64,000 bases of DNA from Allorhizobium pseudoryzae (GTDB taxonomy: Bacteria; Pseudomonadota; Alphaproteobacteria; Rhizobiales; Rhizobiaceae): contig NZ_CP049241.1 in the NCBI RefSeq assembly GCF_011046245.1, forward strand, positions 806,001 through 870,000, read 5' to 3'. A program made the translations under genes and the position numbers. The notes beneath the pieces are model-generated. The model was not told the origin of the DNA. It worked only from the letters and a program-made list of their open reading frames with translations, and did no database searches. Below are positions 9,175 to 19,029 of the stretch, piece after piece (within the stretch, counting starts at the first letter, position 1; each line of letters starts with the position of its first letter).

Positions 9175-10761
9175 TCAGGCGTTGTTTTCGTTGATCAACC
9201 GCTTCAGCAGCTCGATCTCGTGGCTGAGCTTGGTGTCACCCGAGATCAGTTCCTCGATCTTGCGCACGGCGTGCAGCACGGTCGTGTGGTCACGGCCACC
9301 GAAACGACGGCCGATTTCCGGGAAGGAGCGCGGCGTGAGCGTCTTCGACAGATACATGGCGATCTGGCGCGGCTTGACGATGACGCGGGTTCGGCGGTTC
9401 GACACCAGTTCCTGGCGCGACACGTTGTAGTGACGGGCGACGATGCGCTGGATGTCTTCGATGCGCACGCGCTTGGCTTCGCCGGCGCCGACCAGATGCG
9501 CCAGGAGTTCATCGACACGCTCGATCGACAGTTCCGGTTCGAACGAGCGGCGGAAGATCAGCTGGTTGAAGGCGCCTTCCAGCTCGCGGCCGGAATTGGC
9601 AACATTGCGAGCCACGTGGTCGAGGATCTGGTCGGGAATATCGAGCGCCGGATCGTCCTGGCGCGCGATGTCCAGGCGGCGCTTCAGCATCTCGAAACGC
9701 ATCTCGTAATCCGGTGTCTCCACCTCGATCGCCACACCGCCCTGCAGACGCGAACGGACGCGCGGATCGAGCGATTCCAGCTCCCAGGGGGCGCGGTCGG
9801 CGGCAACCACCACCTGCTTGGCGCTGTCGAGCAGCATGTTCAAAAGATGGCAGAACTCGTTCTGGATCATCTTGCCCTGCAGGAACTGCATATCGTCGAT
9901 GATCAGGAGATCGATGTTGCGCAGCGATTCCTTCAGCGTCAGCGCGTCATTGTCGCGGATCGCGGTGGCGAACCGCCACATGAAGTATTCGGCGGTCAGG
10001 TAAACGACGCGCGGATTGCGGTCGCTGTTGACGGCGGCATTGGCGATCGCCTGCAGGAGATGCGTCTTGCCGAGACCGACGCCAGCATGGACGAAGAGCG
10101 GGTTGAAGCGCACGGCGCTGGCGCCGGCTTCGGCAATCGTCTTGGCGGCAGCGAGTGCCACGCGGTTCGACGGACCTTCGACGAAGGTCTCGAATGTGTA
10201 GCGGCTGTCGAGCGGCGAGCCGAAGAGCGGGCCGGCCGAGGACGACGGACGGGCCGACGGGTTGGACTGCCCGGTCGACGGGGCCGCGGTCGGGAAGGTG
10301 GCGATCTGGCCGATCTCCCGCATGCCGGTGCGGCGCGGCGTCTGCACCGGTGCAATGTCGGCTGCGGGCGCTGCGCGCTCTTCAACGGCCGGACGGGCAG
10401 CAGCAGCGCGGCTTGCCGTGCGCACCAGAATCTCGACCTTCAGGATTTCGGAATCTTCCGCCTGGAAGATGGTGGTGATGAGGTCCAGGTAACGGTTGTT
10501 GATCCAGGACTTCAGAAACGTCGTCGGCACCGTCAGACGCACAACACTCTTGGAAACCGAATGCAGCTTCAGGCGTGCGAACCAGCTTGCATACACTTCC
10601 GGACCTACCTGAGCCTTCAAGCGTGCGCTGAAGCGCTCAAACAGGGCGTTATGCTTCATTTCGGAATTTTCTCCTGCCAACGTGGAGCATACTGAACCGC
10701 GTGCCTCGGGCGCCTGGTTCCCACTCTCCAGCGTCCGGGCCGAAACCGTATTCATCTGCAT
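9175..10761 (-). CDS. dnaA: Chromosomal replication initiator DnaA
   Basis: DnaA binds DnaA boxes and melts the origin. The N-terminal DnaB-interacting domain includes [21 protein letters not shown] variable proline/alanine linker follows, then AAA+ Walker [11 protein letters not shown] (residues about 227-236) and Walker [12 protein letters not shown]. The C-terminal box-binding domain has [19 protein letters not shown]. The ATG at 10761 gives 528 residues; ATG at 10659, with AGGAG 12 bases upstream, would give a 494-residue form. As usual in rhizobia, dnaA is not next to dnaN (which is at 44.8 kb) but follows rpsT. Confidence 0.97.
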   Translation of the reverse strand: MQMNTVSARTLESGNQAPEARGSVCSTLAGENSEMKHNALFERFSARLKAQVGPEVYASWFARLKLHSVSKSVVRLTVPTTFLKSWINNRYLDLITTIFQAEDSEILKVEILVRTASRAAAARPAVEERAAPAADIAPVQTPRRTGMREIGQIATFPTAAPSTGQSNPSARPSSSAGPLFGSPLDSRYTFETFVEGPSNRVALAAAKTIAEAGASAVRFNPLFVHAGVGLGKTHLLQAIANAAVNSDRNPRVVYLTAEYFMWRFATAIRDNDALTLKESLRNIDLLIIDDMQFLQGKMIQNEFCHLLNMLLDSAKQVVVAADRAPWELESLDPRVRSRLQGGVAIEVETPDYEMRFEMLKRRLDIARQDDPALDIPDQILDHVARNVANSGRELEGAFNQLIFRRSFEPELSIERVDELLAHLVGAGEAKRVRIEDIQRIVARHYNVSRQELVSNRRTRVIVKPRQIAMYLSKTLTPRSFPEIGRRFGGRDHTTVLHAVRKIEELISGDTKLSHEIELLKRLINENNA

Positions 10762-11269
10762 TCTGTGCCGCCTTCTCAATCGTTGCCCGCCGGTGCGTGT
10801 CATCCGCCCGCCGGGTAGTCTTGCTCTTTAAGGCAGGTCAGCCTGTTCGCCTCGCCCGAACATACCACCCTCGCCTTTGTTTCTTTGATCCCGCATGACC
10901 TGCAGGATTGATCACGGCCTTTCGGCCGTCTTGGATGCTCCCCATGCATCCGGTCCGATGACACCCCCTCGCGTTGGCGCCACCAGCCTCGATCTTCGTC
11001 TCCCTTCCTTCGGCACAACGCCCTGTGCCCGACACAAAAAGCCAGCCCCCGGAATCCTCGACAGGAACCGGCGAACAACCCAAAGTTACAAGAAGAAAAC
11101 GGGAAGTTACCTTGGCCCGTTGCAAAAACGACAAGACGGATGCTGCTGGAATTCCAGTCTGCACACCTGCCTTCCGGGAAAGTCCCCGCGCCCTTGCTGA
11201 GGCTCATTAAGGCAGGATCGGCAGGCGAGATCAACGATGAATTTTCGGCAAAAGGAGTGGGCCGGCGTT

Positions 11270-11398
11270 GACTCTGAGGGCCTAATTTGACTCGGGAGCA
11301 CCCCCCCCTCAGAGAATCTCAGTCGAATCAAAGAGATTCAATTTTCGGCCTGTGTGGCGACCGTTGTGAAGGGTCAAAAAATAAAATTCGCTTGACTC
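11270..11398. promoter_or_regulatory. Cluster of six GANTC (CcrM-type) methylation sites upstream of dnaA
   Basis: GANTC occurs at 11270-11274, 11289-11293, 11314-11318, 11325-11329, 11335-11339 and 11394-11398, with outliers at 11052-11056 and 11540-11544. A random sequence would have about one per 256 bases. In alphaproteobacteria CcrM methylates GANTC once per cell cycle, and dnaA promoters such as that of Caulobacter respond to this methylation. The cluster is seen directly; its regulatory role is inferred. Confidence 0.6.
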
Positions 11399-11526
11399 AC
11401 ATGAGGGGCATCAAGGCCCGCTGCAAACCTGTTCAATTGCGAGCATCCTCCCGCAAGTGATTGAATTTTATTTCTTTTTATTGTCATCCCCTTGTCATCG
11501 CAGCGACAAAGAGATGCGACCGCGAT

Positions 11527-11542
11527 TTCTCACGGGTGAGAA
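11527..11542. promoter_or_regulatory. 16-base palindrome between rpsT terminator and dnaA leader
   Basis: TTCTCAC-GG-GTGAGAA is a perfect 7-bp inverted repeat around two bases, and it overlaps the start of the GANTC site at 11540. Its symmetry and short spacing fit a dimeric regulator operator better than an RNA hairpin. Which protein might bind it is unknown. Confidence 0.35.
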
Positions 11543-11545
11543 TCA

Positions 11546-11572
11546 CGAAAAGCCCGGTCGATGACCGGGCTT
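11546..11572 (-). terminator. Intrinsic terminator of rpsT
   Basis: A perfect 10-bp stem pairs AAGCCCGGTC (11550-11559) with GACCGGGCTT (11563-11572) around a 3-base loop. Read on the minus strand, it is followed by TTTTCG, and it starts about 28 bases after the rpsT stop. It separates rpsT from dnaA transcription. Confidence 0.85.
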
Positions 11573-11600
11573 GAATTCATGACAGTCGTTTATGACGAAA

Positions 11601-11867
11601 TTAAGCCGTCAGGGCCTTCACGCGGGCCGCCAGACGGGACACCTTCCGGGAGGCCGTGTTGCCGTGCATCACACCCTTGGTGGCAGCACGCTGGATTTCC
11701 GGCTGAGCCGCGCGGAGCGCTTCGGCTGCCTGGGCCACGTCGCCCGATGCGATGGCTTCTTCAACCTTGCGGATGAACGTACGAACGCGCGAGCGGCGCG
11801 CCTTGTTGATGTCGGTGCGGCGTGCGATCTTGCGGGTCGCCTTTTTCGCCGAAGTTGTATTGGCCAT
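11601..11867 (-). CDS. rpsT: 30S ribosomal protein S20
   Basis: The 88-residue, very basic protein starts [19 protein letters not shown], the standard bacterial S20 N-terminus, and continues [19 protein letters not shown]. It is a primary 16S rRNA-binding protein of the small subunit. The frame is open 153 bases further upstream, but the conserved start and length fix ATG 11867. It lies between mutM and dnaA, the typical rhizobial order, and has its own terminator. Confidence 0.98.
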   Translation of the reverse strand: MANTTSAKKATRKIARRTDINKARRSRVRTFIRKVEEAIASGDVAQAAEALRAAQPEIQRAATKGVMHGNTASRKVSRLAARVKALTA

Positions 11868-12074
11868 GTATGCCTCTCTACGAATTCGAACCAAAACTCC
11901 GCCGTCGCCGCGCCGGGTCCATGCGACCTGTCTTCCAGCAATTCGGGAGCAATAGAGGAAGCCGTCGAAGGCTTTCCCAACTGTGGGCGGCGATATAGCC
12001 CCATAACGGCCTTCAGTCAACGCGCATTTTCACGCTTGCAGCAAAGTAACCGCCCCAAGCCGCTGATTTGCGAT

Positions 12075-12965
12075 TCATTTCTGGCAGGTTTCGCAGAAGA
12101 AGGTGGAGCGGCCGGATTGGACGAGCCGGCTGACGATGCCGCCGCAGCCTTCCCGCCGGCAGGGTTCCGTCTCCCGGTCATAGACGGAAAAGCTGTGCTG
12201 GAAGTAGCCAAGCGAGCCGTCCGTCTGGATATGGTCGCGCAGCGAGGAGCCGCCGGCGGCGATCGCATCGGCAATCACCTCGCGAATGGCGACCGTCAGC
12301 GCCATGAGTTCCGGCTTCGGCTTTCCTGCCTTCGTCACCAGCGTGCCCGCCTTGCGTTTGGGCGAGAGGCCCGAACGCCACAGCGCCTCGCATACATAGA
12401 TATTGCCAAGGCCGGCAATCACCGTCTGGTCGAGCAGCATGCCCTTCAGCGGCTGGATACGATCGCGGAACCGGGCAGCGAGATACTCCGCGTCGAGCAG
12501 ATTGCCGGTCGGTTCCGGCCCCAGCCCGGCAAAGGCGGGATAGAGATCGAGCTCACTGCGGGCCCACAGATGCATGAAACCGAAACGCCGCGGATCATTG
12601 TAGATGACGCGAAGCGACCGGTCGCCCTTCGTCAGGTGAAACAGCACATGATCGTGCTTCTCATCCTTCGAGCGCGGATGGTGAAAATCGCCGGGAATTT
12701 CCGCCGGCCCCGCCTCCTCGATCCGGAAGGAGCCGGACATGCCAAGATGGGCAATGATGGTCATGCCGTCATCGAGATCGATCAGGAGGTATTTCGCCCG
12801 CCGTCCAAGCCCGATGATCGTGCGGCCACTGACCCGTTCTGAAAACTGGTCCGGCAGGGGAAACCGCAAATCCGGGCGGCGTGTCTCCAGACGCTCCAGA
12901 CGCGCCTGTTCCATGGTCGGGGCCAGACCGCGACGAACGGTCTCCACCTCTGGCAATTCGGGCAT
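12075..12965 (-). CDS. mutM: Formamidopyrimidine-DNA glycosylase
   Basis: This 296-residue bifunctional base-excision enzyme removes 8-oxoguanine and cleaves the abasic site. It starts [14 protein letters not shown], with the catalytic N-terminal Pro and Glu3. The helix-two-turn-helix region ([18 protein letters not shown]) and the C-terminal zinc finger with four cysteines ([10 protein letters not shown] ... FFCETCQK) are intact. The length is normal. It lies upstream of rpsT on the same strand and is divergent from ubiE. Confidence 0.98.
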   Translation of the reverse strand: MPELPEVETVRRGLAPTMEQARLERLETRRPDLRFPLPDQFSERVSGRTIIGLGRRAKYLLIDLDDGMTIIAHLGMSGSFRIEEAGPAEIPGDFHHPRSKDEKHDHVLFHLTKGDRSLRVIYNDPRRFGFMHLWARSELDLYPAFAGLGPEPTGNLLDAEYLAARFRDRIQPLKGMLLDQTVIAGLGNIYVCEALWRSGLSPKRKAGTLVTKAGKPKPELMALTVAIREVIADAIAAGGSSLRDHIQTDGSLGYFQHSFSVYDRETEPCRREGCGGIVSRLVQSGRSTFFCETCQK

Positions 12966-13109
12966 GAGTTCCTAAGTTCCTGTTTCCAACATGGCGGTCT
13001 GCCTCTATAGACCAGCGCCATAGTGCCGCAAGCACGACAAGAGATAGTATCGCCCGGCCGGCTTCGCTATGGTCGCCGGCAGTGACGACACGGATGAGGA
13101 TCAGATCGC

Positions 13110-13886
13110 ATGGCTGACAGCCGGACCTCTGCTGACGGTGGAATGGAAACCTCCTATGGCTTCCGCGAAGTGGGCCAGGGCGAAAAGCAGGGTCTCGTCA
13201 ACGAGGTCTTCCACAAGGTCGCCAAGCGCTACGACATCATGAACGACGTGATGTCGGCGGGCATGCACCGCGTCTGGAAGGATGCGATGGTGGCAAGCCT
13301 CAACCCGCGCAAGGACCCGTCCTACAAGGTGCTGGACGTGGCAGGCGGCACCGGTGACATCGCGTTCCGGATCGTCGAAGCCTCCGGCCGGCAGGCGCAG
13401 GCAACCGTGCTCGATATCAACGGGTCCATGCTGGACGTCGGTGCCGAGCGCGCCGCCAAGCGCAAGCTCTCCCAAAACCTCACCTTCGTCGAAGCCAATG
13501 CCGAGGAACTGCCCTTCGAGAACGGCACCTTCGATGCCTATACGATCGCGTTTGGCATCCGCAACGTGCCGCGCATCGATGTGGCGCTGTCGGAAGCGTT
13601 TCGCGTGCTGAAGCGCGGCGGGCGCATTCTCGTGCTCGAGTTTTCCGAAGTCGAAATGCCGCTGCTCGACCGTTTCTACGACGAGTGGTCGTTCCGGGCC
13701 ATTCCGCAGTTCGGCAAGATGATCACCGGTGACGCCGAACCCTACCAGTATCTGGTGGAATCGATTCGCAAGTTTCCGAACCAGGAGGATTTTGCCCGGA
13801 TGATCCGCGCCGCCGGTTTTTCGCGCGTCACCTATACGAATTTCACCGGCGGCATTGCCGCGCTGCATTCCGGCTGGAAACTCTGA
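13110..13886 (+). CDS. ubiE: Ubiquinone/menaquinone C-methyltransferase UbiE
   Basis: The 258-residue SAM-dependent enzyme methylates the benzoquinone ring in ubiquinone synthesis. Family signatures are [18 protein letters not shown], motif [16 protein letters not shown], and [20 protein letters not shown] followed by [15 protein letters not shown]. The C-terminus has [15 protein letters not shown] and ends with [10 protein letters not shown], as expected. GAGGA precedes the ATG. The divergent mutM and downstream ubiB are conserved rhizobial neighbours. Confidence 0.97.
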   Translation: MADSRTSADGGMETSYGFREVGQGEKQGLVNEVFHKVAKRYDIMNDVMSAGMHRVWKDAMVASLNPRKDPSYKVLDVAGGTGDIAFRIVEASGRQAQATVLDINGSMLDVGAERAAKRKLSQNLTFVEANAEELPFENGTFDAYTIAFGIRNVPRIDVALSEAFRVLKRGGRILVLEFSEVEMPLLDRFYDEWSFRAIPQFGKMITGDAEPYQYLVESIRKFPNQEDFARMIRAAGFSRVTYTNFTGGIAALHSGWKL

Positions 13887-13924
13887 CGCATGGATAGAAG
13901 CGCTGGCGGAATGAAGGTTTTGGC

Positions 13925-15499
13925 ATGAGCACGATCGGCGCCTATTTTCGGCTTGCCCGCGTCGGCTGGGTGCTGGTGCGCGAAGGCGTCGTGGCGGCCC
14001 TGCCGACACAGGGCCTGCCGCCGATCGTTGGCCTTGCCAAATCGGTCGCGCAGATCTTCACCCGCCCAGCCTCCATCCAGGAAAGCCGCAGCGTGCGGCT
14101 CACCAACGCGGTCGATCGCCTCGGCCCCTCCTATGTGAAGATCGGCCAGTTCCTCGCCACCCGCCCGGATGTGGTCGGCGTCGATTGGGCGCTCGATCTC
14201 TCCATGCTCCAGGACCGCATGGCCTTCTTCCCGACGGACACGTCGAAGTCGGCGATCGAGTTGTCGCTCGGCCGTTCCATCAGCGACCTCTATGCCCGTT
14301 TCGACGAGCCGATCGCGGCCGCCTCGATCGCACAGGTGCATCCCGCCGCCGTCTCCCATCCCGATGGCGAGCGCAAGGTGGCGGTCAAGGTGGTGCGCCC
14401 GGGCGTGCGCCAGCGCTTTGCCCATGACATCGAGAGCATGTACCTGATGGCCCGCATGCAGGAGCGGCTTTTGCCGTCCACGCGGCGCCTCAGGCCTGTC
14501 GAAGTCACGCGCACGCTGGAACAGACGACCAAGCTGGAAATGGACCTGCGCCTTGAGGCCGCGGCCCTTTCCGAAATCGGCGAAAACACCAAGAACGATC
14601 CGGGCTTTCGTGTGCCCCAGGTGGATTGGGAGCGCACCGGGCGCGACGTCATCACCATGGAATGGATCGACGGCATCAAGATGTCGAACATCGAGGGCCT
14701 GCGCGCCGCCGGTTTCGATCTCGAGAAGCTTGCCGAAACGCTGATCCAGTCCTTCCTGCGCCACACGCTGCGCGACGGCTTTTTCCACGCGGACATGCAT
14801 CCCGGCAATCTGTTCGTTGATCCGGACGGCATCATCGTCGCGGTGGACATGGGCATTGTCGGCCGGCTCGGCAAAAAGGAACGGCGTTTCCTCGCCGAAA
14901 TCCTCTACGGTTTCATCACCCGCGATTACCTGCGTGTGGCAGAGGTGCATTTCGAAGCAGGCTACGTGCCCTCGCACCACGATGTGGCCAGTTTTGCCCA
15001 GGCGATCCGCGCAATTGGCGAGCCGATCCACGGCCAGCCGGCGGAAACCATTTCCATGGCCCGCCTGTTGGCGCTGCTCTTCGAGGTGACCGACCTCTTC
15101 GAGATGCAGACGCGGCCGGAACTCATCATGCTGCAGAAGACCATGGTGGTGGTGGAGGGTGTGTCGCGCATGCTCGATCCGCGCTTCAACATGTGGCGCG
15201 CGGCAGAACCGGTCGTCGGCGGCTGGATCCGCGACAATCTGGGCCCCAAACGCATTGCAACGGATCTGCGCGACGGCCTGAAGGCTGCCGTGAAGCTCGC
15301 GGAAGCCGCCCCGGAAATCGCCGCCAAGACGGAAAAGTTCCACCAGCAGCTGCTGCACATGACCGAACACGGCGTGCGCTTCGACGGCGAGACAGCGGAA
15401 GCGATCGGCAAGGCGGAAGCCAAACACAGCCGCTGGGGCCGCGCGGCCCTCTGGGTAATCGCTGCAACGCTGATCTATATCGCCGTTCAGGTGAGCTGA
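13925..15499 (+). CDS. ubiB: Ubiquinone biosynthesis protein UbiB (ABC1/ADCK atypical kinase)
   Basis: The 524-residue UbiB-family protein supports coenzyme Q synthesis at the membrane. The KxGQ motif is in SYVKIGQFLATRPD, and the Ala-rich loop is in AAASIAQVHPA. Kinase-like elements include VAVKVVRPG, FFHADMHPGNLFVD and the DFG-like VDMGIVG. A C-terminal hydrophobic helix (ALWVIAATLIYIAVQV) anchors it in the inner membrane. It follows ubiE by 38 bases. Many relatives have coaBC next; here about 5.6 kb intervene. Confidence 0.96.
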   Translation: MSTIGAYFRLARVGWVLVREGVVAALPTQGLPPIVGLAKSVAQIFTRPASIQESRSVRLTNAVDRLGPSYVKIGQFLATRPDVVGVDWALDLSMLQDRMAFFPTDTSKSAIELSLGRSISDLYARFDEPIAAASIAQVHPAAVSHPDGERKVAVKVVRPGVRQRFAHDIESMYLMARMQERLLPSTRRLRPVEVTRTLEQTTKLEMDLRLEAAALSEIGENTKNDPGFRVPQVDWERTGRDVITMEWIDGIKMSNIEGLRAAGFDLEKLAETLIQSFLRHTLRDGFFHADMHPGNLFVDPDGIIVAVDMGIVGRLGKKERRFLAEILYGFITRDYLRVAEVHFEAGYVPSHHDVASFAQAIRAIGEPIHGQPAETISMARLLALLFEVTDLFEMQTRPELIMLQKTMVVVEGVSRMLDPRFNMWRAAEPVVGGWIRDNLGPKRIATDLRDGLKAAVKLAEAAPEIAAKTEKFHQQLLHMTEHGVRFDGETAEAIGKAEAKHSRWGRAALWVIAATLIYIAVQVS

Positions 15500-15686
15500 T
15501 CGGCAGGCACGAGCTCTGCGCCTTTCAGGCTGCGGCGAAGATGGACGCAGATCTCTTCATCATCATCCGTCTCGCAGCCTACGCGTTTACCGTGTTCAGA
15601 GATAGATCCGCCAGGTGGCGGGTGGGGCCTTCATTTCGCCCCCTTCTTCATGGTTTGTTAAGCATCATTTCATGAGGAGAGCGTGA

Positions 15687-17024
15687 ATGGCGCTGGGCGC
15701 ATCGCATCGGCTGCACGACGGGGTGGCCGCCGTTGAAACCATGACGCGCTTTGCGCTGGCCGTTCTGGCACTTGCCTCCGGCGTCTACACCTATCTCGGG
15801 GTGCGCAGCATTCTCGACGGCTCGCCGACCGCGGTCTTCTTCGCCGCCATCATCTATTCCGGCTCCGTCTCGGTCGCGATCTACGCCTTCTGGTCCTACA
15901 TGGCGCGGTTCTTTCCGCATGTGACCGGCCCTTCCGCCCGCGGTGCGATGATCGGCGTCATGGCGCTCGGCTGCGCGATGATCATTGCCATGTCGAGCTG
16001 GCTGAATGCGGCAGCCCTTGCCGGTTCGGCAGCGCTCGAACAGCATCTCGCCGAAACCGTGGAAGGGTATACCGCCGATCTCGACCGGGCGCACCAGAAT
16101 GCGCTTGCCGCGCAAAGCCTGCTGCCCGACATCCAGCGCGCCTCCGAGCGGTTCGCGCAGCTGGCAGACGACGAGCGGCAGTCCGGCGCGCTGACAGGCA
16201 CCACGGGTGCGGGCAGTGTCGTGCAGCTGCTCAGCCAGATGTCGGCCCAGCTGAAGGAACTGGAAACGGGCATCGTTGCCTCGCGCGAGCAGGTGGCGAC
16301 CCTGTTTGGCCAGGGCCAGAAGCGGCTGGAAACCATGCGCACGCTCGTTTCGGCACCGGGCGCGATATCTCCCCGCGCCGATCAGTTTTCCTCCGAAGTC
16401 GTGGCGCTGACGGGCGTCATCACCTCGCTCAACCAGACCTCGATTGCGCCTTCGATCCGCCGCGCCGCGGATGATCTGTCGCTCGGCTTCATCGCCCCGG
16501 TCGCCGATGGCCGGCAGGCGGATCTTGCCAATCGCCAGGACCAGGTGATGCAAACGATCCGGGCGTCCGTGGCCGCCCAGTCGAAGGTGCTGGCGGAGGC
16601 CGCGGACGATATCCTCAACCGCCCGCCGGTCGCCGAGCGCCGTTTCGTGCCGCTCTCCTCGGCCGAAGCCGTGCTGCGTTACGCCAGCGACTTCATTCCG
16701 GCCTGGGCCGGCGCGATCTCCATCGACCTGTTGCCCGCCGTGCTCGTCTTCATTCTGGCGACCGTGCATGGCGTGATCCGCCGGCAGGAAAGCCGCATGC
16801 CCTTTGCCGAGCGCATCACGGCCGCCGAACTGCTGGAGGCGCTGGAGGTTCAGCGGGCGCTGAATGCCCGCGGCGTCGATCTGCACGAGGTCGTTCGCCA
16901 GGCAGAGGAACGGCAGGCCGCGCCCTCCGCGCCTCCGGAACCGAACTCCACCGAGAGCGAGGACGAAGGCAAGGTGACCAGCCTCGAGATCAGCAAGCTG
17001 CCGCGCAAGGGCCCGGGGGCATGA
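15687..17024 (+). CDS. Unrecognised membrane protein with large coiled-coil domain
   Basis: I do not recognise this 445-residue protein. Three hydrophobic helices (about residues 20-40, 48-72 and 85-106) are followed by about 220 residues rich in Ala, Gln and Glu that look helical/coiled-coil (LKELETGIVASREQVATLFG). A fourth membrane helix (about 335-365, DLLPAVLVFILATVHGVI) and a charged cytoplasmic tail end it. The topology implies that the coiled-coil faces the periplasm. GAGGAGAG lies before the ATG. Its stop overlaps the start of the ClpP-like gene (ATGA), so the two are translationally coupled and probably work together. Confidence 0.75.
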   Translation: MALGASHRLHDGVAAVETMTRFALAVLALASGVYTYLGVRSILDGSPTAVFFAAIIYSGSVSVAIYAFWSYMARFFPHVTGPSARGAMIGVMALGCAMIIAMSSWLNAAALAGSAALEQHLAETVEGYTADLDRAHQNALAAQSLLPDIQRASERFAQLADDERQSGALTGTTGAGSVVQLLSQMSAQLKELETGIVASREQVATLFGQGQKRLETMRTLVSAPGAISPRADQFSSEVVALTGVITSLNQTSIAPSIRRAADDLSLGFIAPVADGRQADLANRQDQVMQTIRASVAAQSKVLAEAADDILNRPPVAERRFVPLSSAEAVLRYASDFIPAWAGAISIDLLPAVLVFILATVHGVIRRQESRMPFAERITAAELLEALEVQRALNARGVDLHEVVRQAEERQAAPSAPPEPNSTESEDEGKVTSLEISKLPRKGPGA

Positions 17025-17827
17025 AACCAGCGGCAGCCGCCTCCAAAGCCTGGCAAGCCTTTGCCCGCGCCGATGACAGCGTGCTGATGCGCGGTGCCTT
17101 CTATGGGCTTCTCGCCACGGCAGCCCTCTTCGTGGTGATCGACCTGCGTGAACTGGCCGGTGAGGCCGAAACGGCGATGCCCGGTCATGACCCCCTACAG
17201 ACGGACCAGCCGGTGCTGCCGCCGGCACTCACCGACGGCAAACCGCACGCCCCACCCGTCGAGCCGACGACGCCTTCCGAGCGCCTGCGCCAGCCGATCC
17301 GCTTCGAGCTGCAGCCGGGCGGGATCCTTCTCGCCGAGGGCGCGATCGATCCGGGTGCCGCGGCCCGGTTCCAGACGGAAATCGAAGCGCGCGGCGAATA
17401 TGTGAAAACGGTTCTGCTGAATTCTCCGGGCGGCGCCGTGGACGATGCGGTCGCGATCTCCTCCCTCATCCGCGAGAAGAAGCTGACGACCCGCGTGACG
17501 ACGGGCGCACTGTGTGCCTCCTCCTGCCCGATCGTCATGGCGGGCGGGGTGACGCGCGAGGCGGAGAAGGACGCGGTGATCGGCGTCCACCAGGTCTTCA
17601 ACGGCAGCCGGGAGCGGCCTTCGCCGGAAGAGGCGATGTCGAGCGCCCAGGCGACGACGGCGCGCGTTGCCCGCCACCTGCAGGAGATGGGGATCGGCCC
17701 TGGCCTCTGGTTCCACGCGCTGGAAACCCCACCGGACCGGCTCTATTACCTGACGGAGGCGGAGCTGAAGGCGTTCAAGCTCGTCACTTCCGCCCCCCCG
17801 CCACAGCCGGTGGCACGGAAGAAATAA
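17021..17827 (+). CDS. Membrane-anchored ClpP-like periplasmic protein (COG3904 type)
   Basis: This 268-residue protein has one N-terminal membrane helix (about 25-41), a proline-rich linker, and a ClpP/crotonase-like domain from about residue 95. The domain shows VKTVLLNSPGGAVDDAVAIS, then CASSCPIVMAGG (S167/S168) and GVHQVFNG (H190). Their spacing resembles the Ser-His of ClpP-type proteases, but activity is not proven, and many COG3904 proteins are uncharacterised. The start overlaps the stop of the coiled-coil membrane protein by 4 bases. Confidence 0.75.
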   Translation: MKPAAAASKAWQAFARADDSVLMRGAFYGLLATAALFVVIDLRELAGEAETAMPGHDPLQTDQPVLPPALTDGKPHAPPVEPTTPSERLRQPIRFELQPGGILLAEGAIDPGAAARFQTEIEARGEYVKTVLLNSPGGAVDDAVAISSLIREKKLTTRVTTGALCASSCPIVMAGGVTREAEKDAVIGVHQVFNGSRERPSPEEAMSSAQATTARVARHLQEMGIGPGLWFHALETPPDRLYYLTEAELKAFKLVTSAPPPQPVARKK

Positions 17828-17997
17828 CGGCACCTCCCTCCTCGACGTACAGCCCGCCTTTTCTGCTCCTCCAGGCGTGAAAGACCGCTTGCAGTTTCTG
17901 CCCTTTTCGGTTCAACTGCGCAGCATCAGATAAAAATTTGAGGCTTCAACAAAGAGGCCCGGGAACAGCTGAACCGAACAACGGAGCCAGTGAGCCA

Positions 17998-19029
17998 ATG
18001 CGTCTATCCCGTACCATCGCCGCCCTTGCCCTGACCGCGTCCTGCGCCCTCTTTGGCGCCACCGCCGCGCTTGCAGACACCACCCTCAACATGGCCAACT
18101 GGCTGCCGCCCACCCATCCGCTCGTCACCGACGTGATGAAGCCCTATGCGGAGGCGGTGAAGAAGGCGACCGAAGGTCGCGTGACGATCAACATCATGCA
18201 GGCGCCGCTCGGGCCGCCGGCCGCGCATTTCGATTTCGCCGTCAACGGCGTCGCCGACATCACCTATGGCGTGCAGGGCTACAATCCGGGCCGCTTCAAG
18301 ACCACCAATATTGCCGAGATCCCGTTCCTCGGCGATACGGCGGAATCGGTGTCCGTCGGTTACTGGCGCGTCTTCGACAAGGACCTGCGCAAAGCCGGCG
18401 AATATGACAAGGTGCATGTGCTGGGCGTCTTCACGCACGGCCCCGGACAGATCTTCATGAAGGGCCGCGATGTCACCGGCGCCGAGCCGGTGAAGGGCGC
18501 CAAGCTGCGCGTCGGCGGCGGCATCGTCGCCGATCTCGTGAAAGCCATGGGCGGCGTGCCGGTGGAAGGCCCCTCCTCCAAGACCTATGAAATCCTGTCC
18601 AGCGGCGTTGCCGACGGCATCACCTTCCCGTTCGAATCCGTCGCCTTCTTCAAGCTGATCCCGATGCTGGACACGGCACTCGTCGTGCCGGGTGGCCTCT
18701 ACAACACCTCCTTCTACGTGGTGATGAACGAGGCGAAGTGGAAAGCGCTGTCCGACGCCGACAAGAAGGCGATCGACAGCGTCTCCGGCGAGGCGCTGGC
18801 ACGGTTGGCCGGCAAGGCCTGGGACAAGGCCGACAATGCCGGCAAGGCGGCCATGGACGGCAAGATCAAGCTCGTCTCCGCCACGCCGGAGCAGGTGAAG
18901 GCCATCGAGACCGCCCTGAAGCCGATCGTCGATGCCAAGCTTGCCGAAACCGCCGCGACCGGCGTTGACGTGCAGGCCGCGCTCTCCTTCATGAAGGGCG
19001 AGATCGCCAAGGCGGCCAAAGGCCAATGA
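17998..19029 (+). CDS. TRAP transporter substrate-binding protein (DctP family)
   Basis: The 343-residue periplasmic solute receptor has a signal peptide, residues 1-26, ending ATAALA before DTTLNMANWLPP. The body has the DctP pattern: PLVTDVMKPYAEAVKKATEGRV, the conserved arginine in KGAKLRVGGG, and the SSGVADGITFP segment. The ligand is probably an organic acid but cannot be assigned. ATG 17998 is chosen because it gives a proper signal peptide. It is the first gene of a tripartite TRAP operon and its stop overlaps the small permease start. Confidence 0.92.
   Translation: MRLSRTIAALALTASCALFGATAALADTTLNMANWLPPTHPLVTDVMKPYAEAVKKATEGRVTINIMQAPLGPPAAHFDFAVNGVADITYGVQGYNPGRFKTTNIAEIPFLGDTAESVSVGYWRVFDKDLRKAGEYDKVHVLGVFTHGPGQIFMKGRDVTGAEPVKGAKLRVGGGIVADLVKAMGGVPVEGPSSKTYEILSSGVADGITFPFESVAFFKLIPMLDTALVVPGGLYNTSFYVVMNEAKWKALSDADKKAIDSVSGEALARLAGKAWDKADNAGKAAMDGKIKLVSATPEQVKAIETALKPIVDAKLAETAATGVDVQAALSFMKGEIAKAAKGQ

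Larger units (their letters stand above)
10762..11549. other. Long intergenic region upstream of dnaA
   Basis: There are about 790 bases without a convincing gene between dnaA and the rpsT terminator. The stretch 11320-11520 is clearly AT-richer than its surroundings. It contains a cluster of GANTC sites, an inverted repeat GAATCTC/GAGATTC at 11314-11339 and a 16-base palindrome at 11527-11542. The dnaA promoter(s) and a long 5' leader must lie here. No cluster of TTATCCACA-type DnaA boxes was found, so there is no support for calling it an origin. Confidence 0.6.

Noticed and set aside
10762..11600. Chromosomal origin beside dnaA
   Set aside because: No cluster of DnaA boxes was seen, and rhizobial origins are usually not adjacent to dnaA. 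Only GANTC sites and AT-rich sequence are present.
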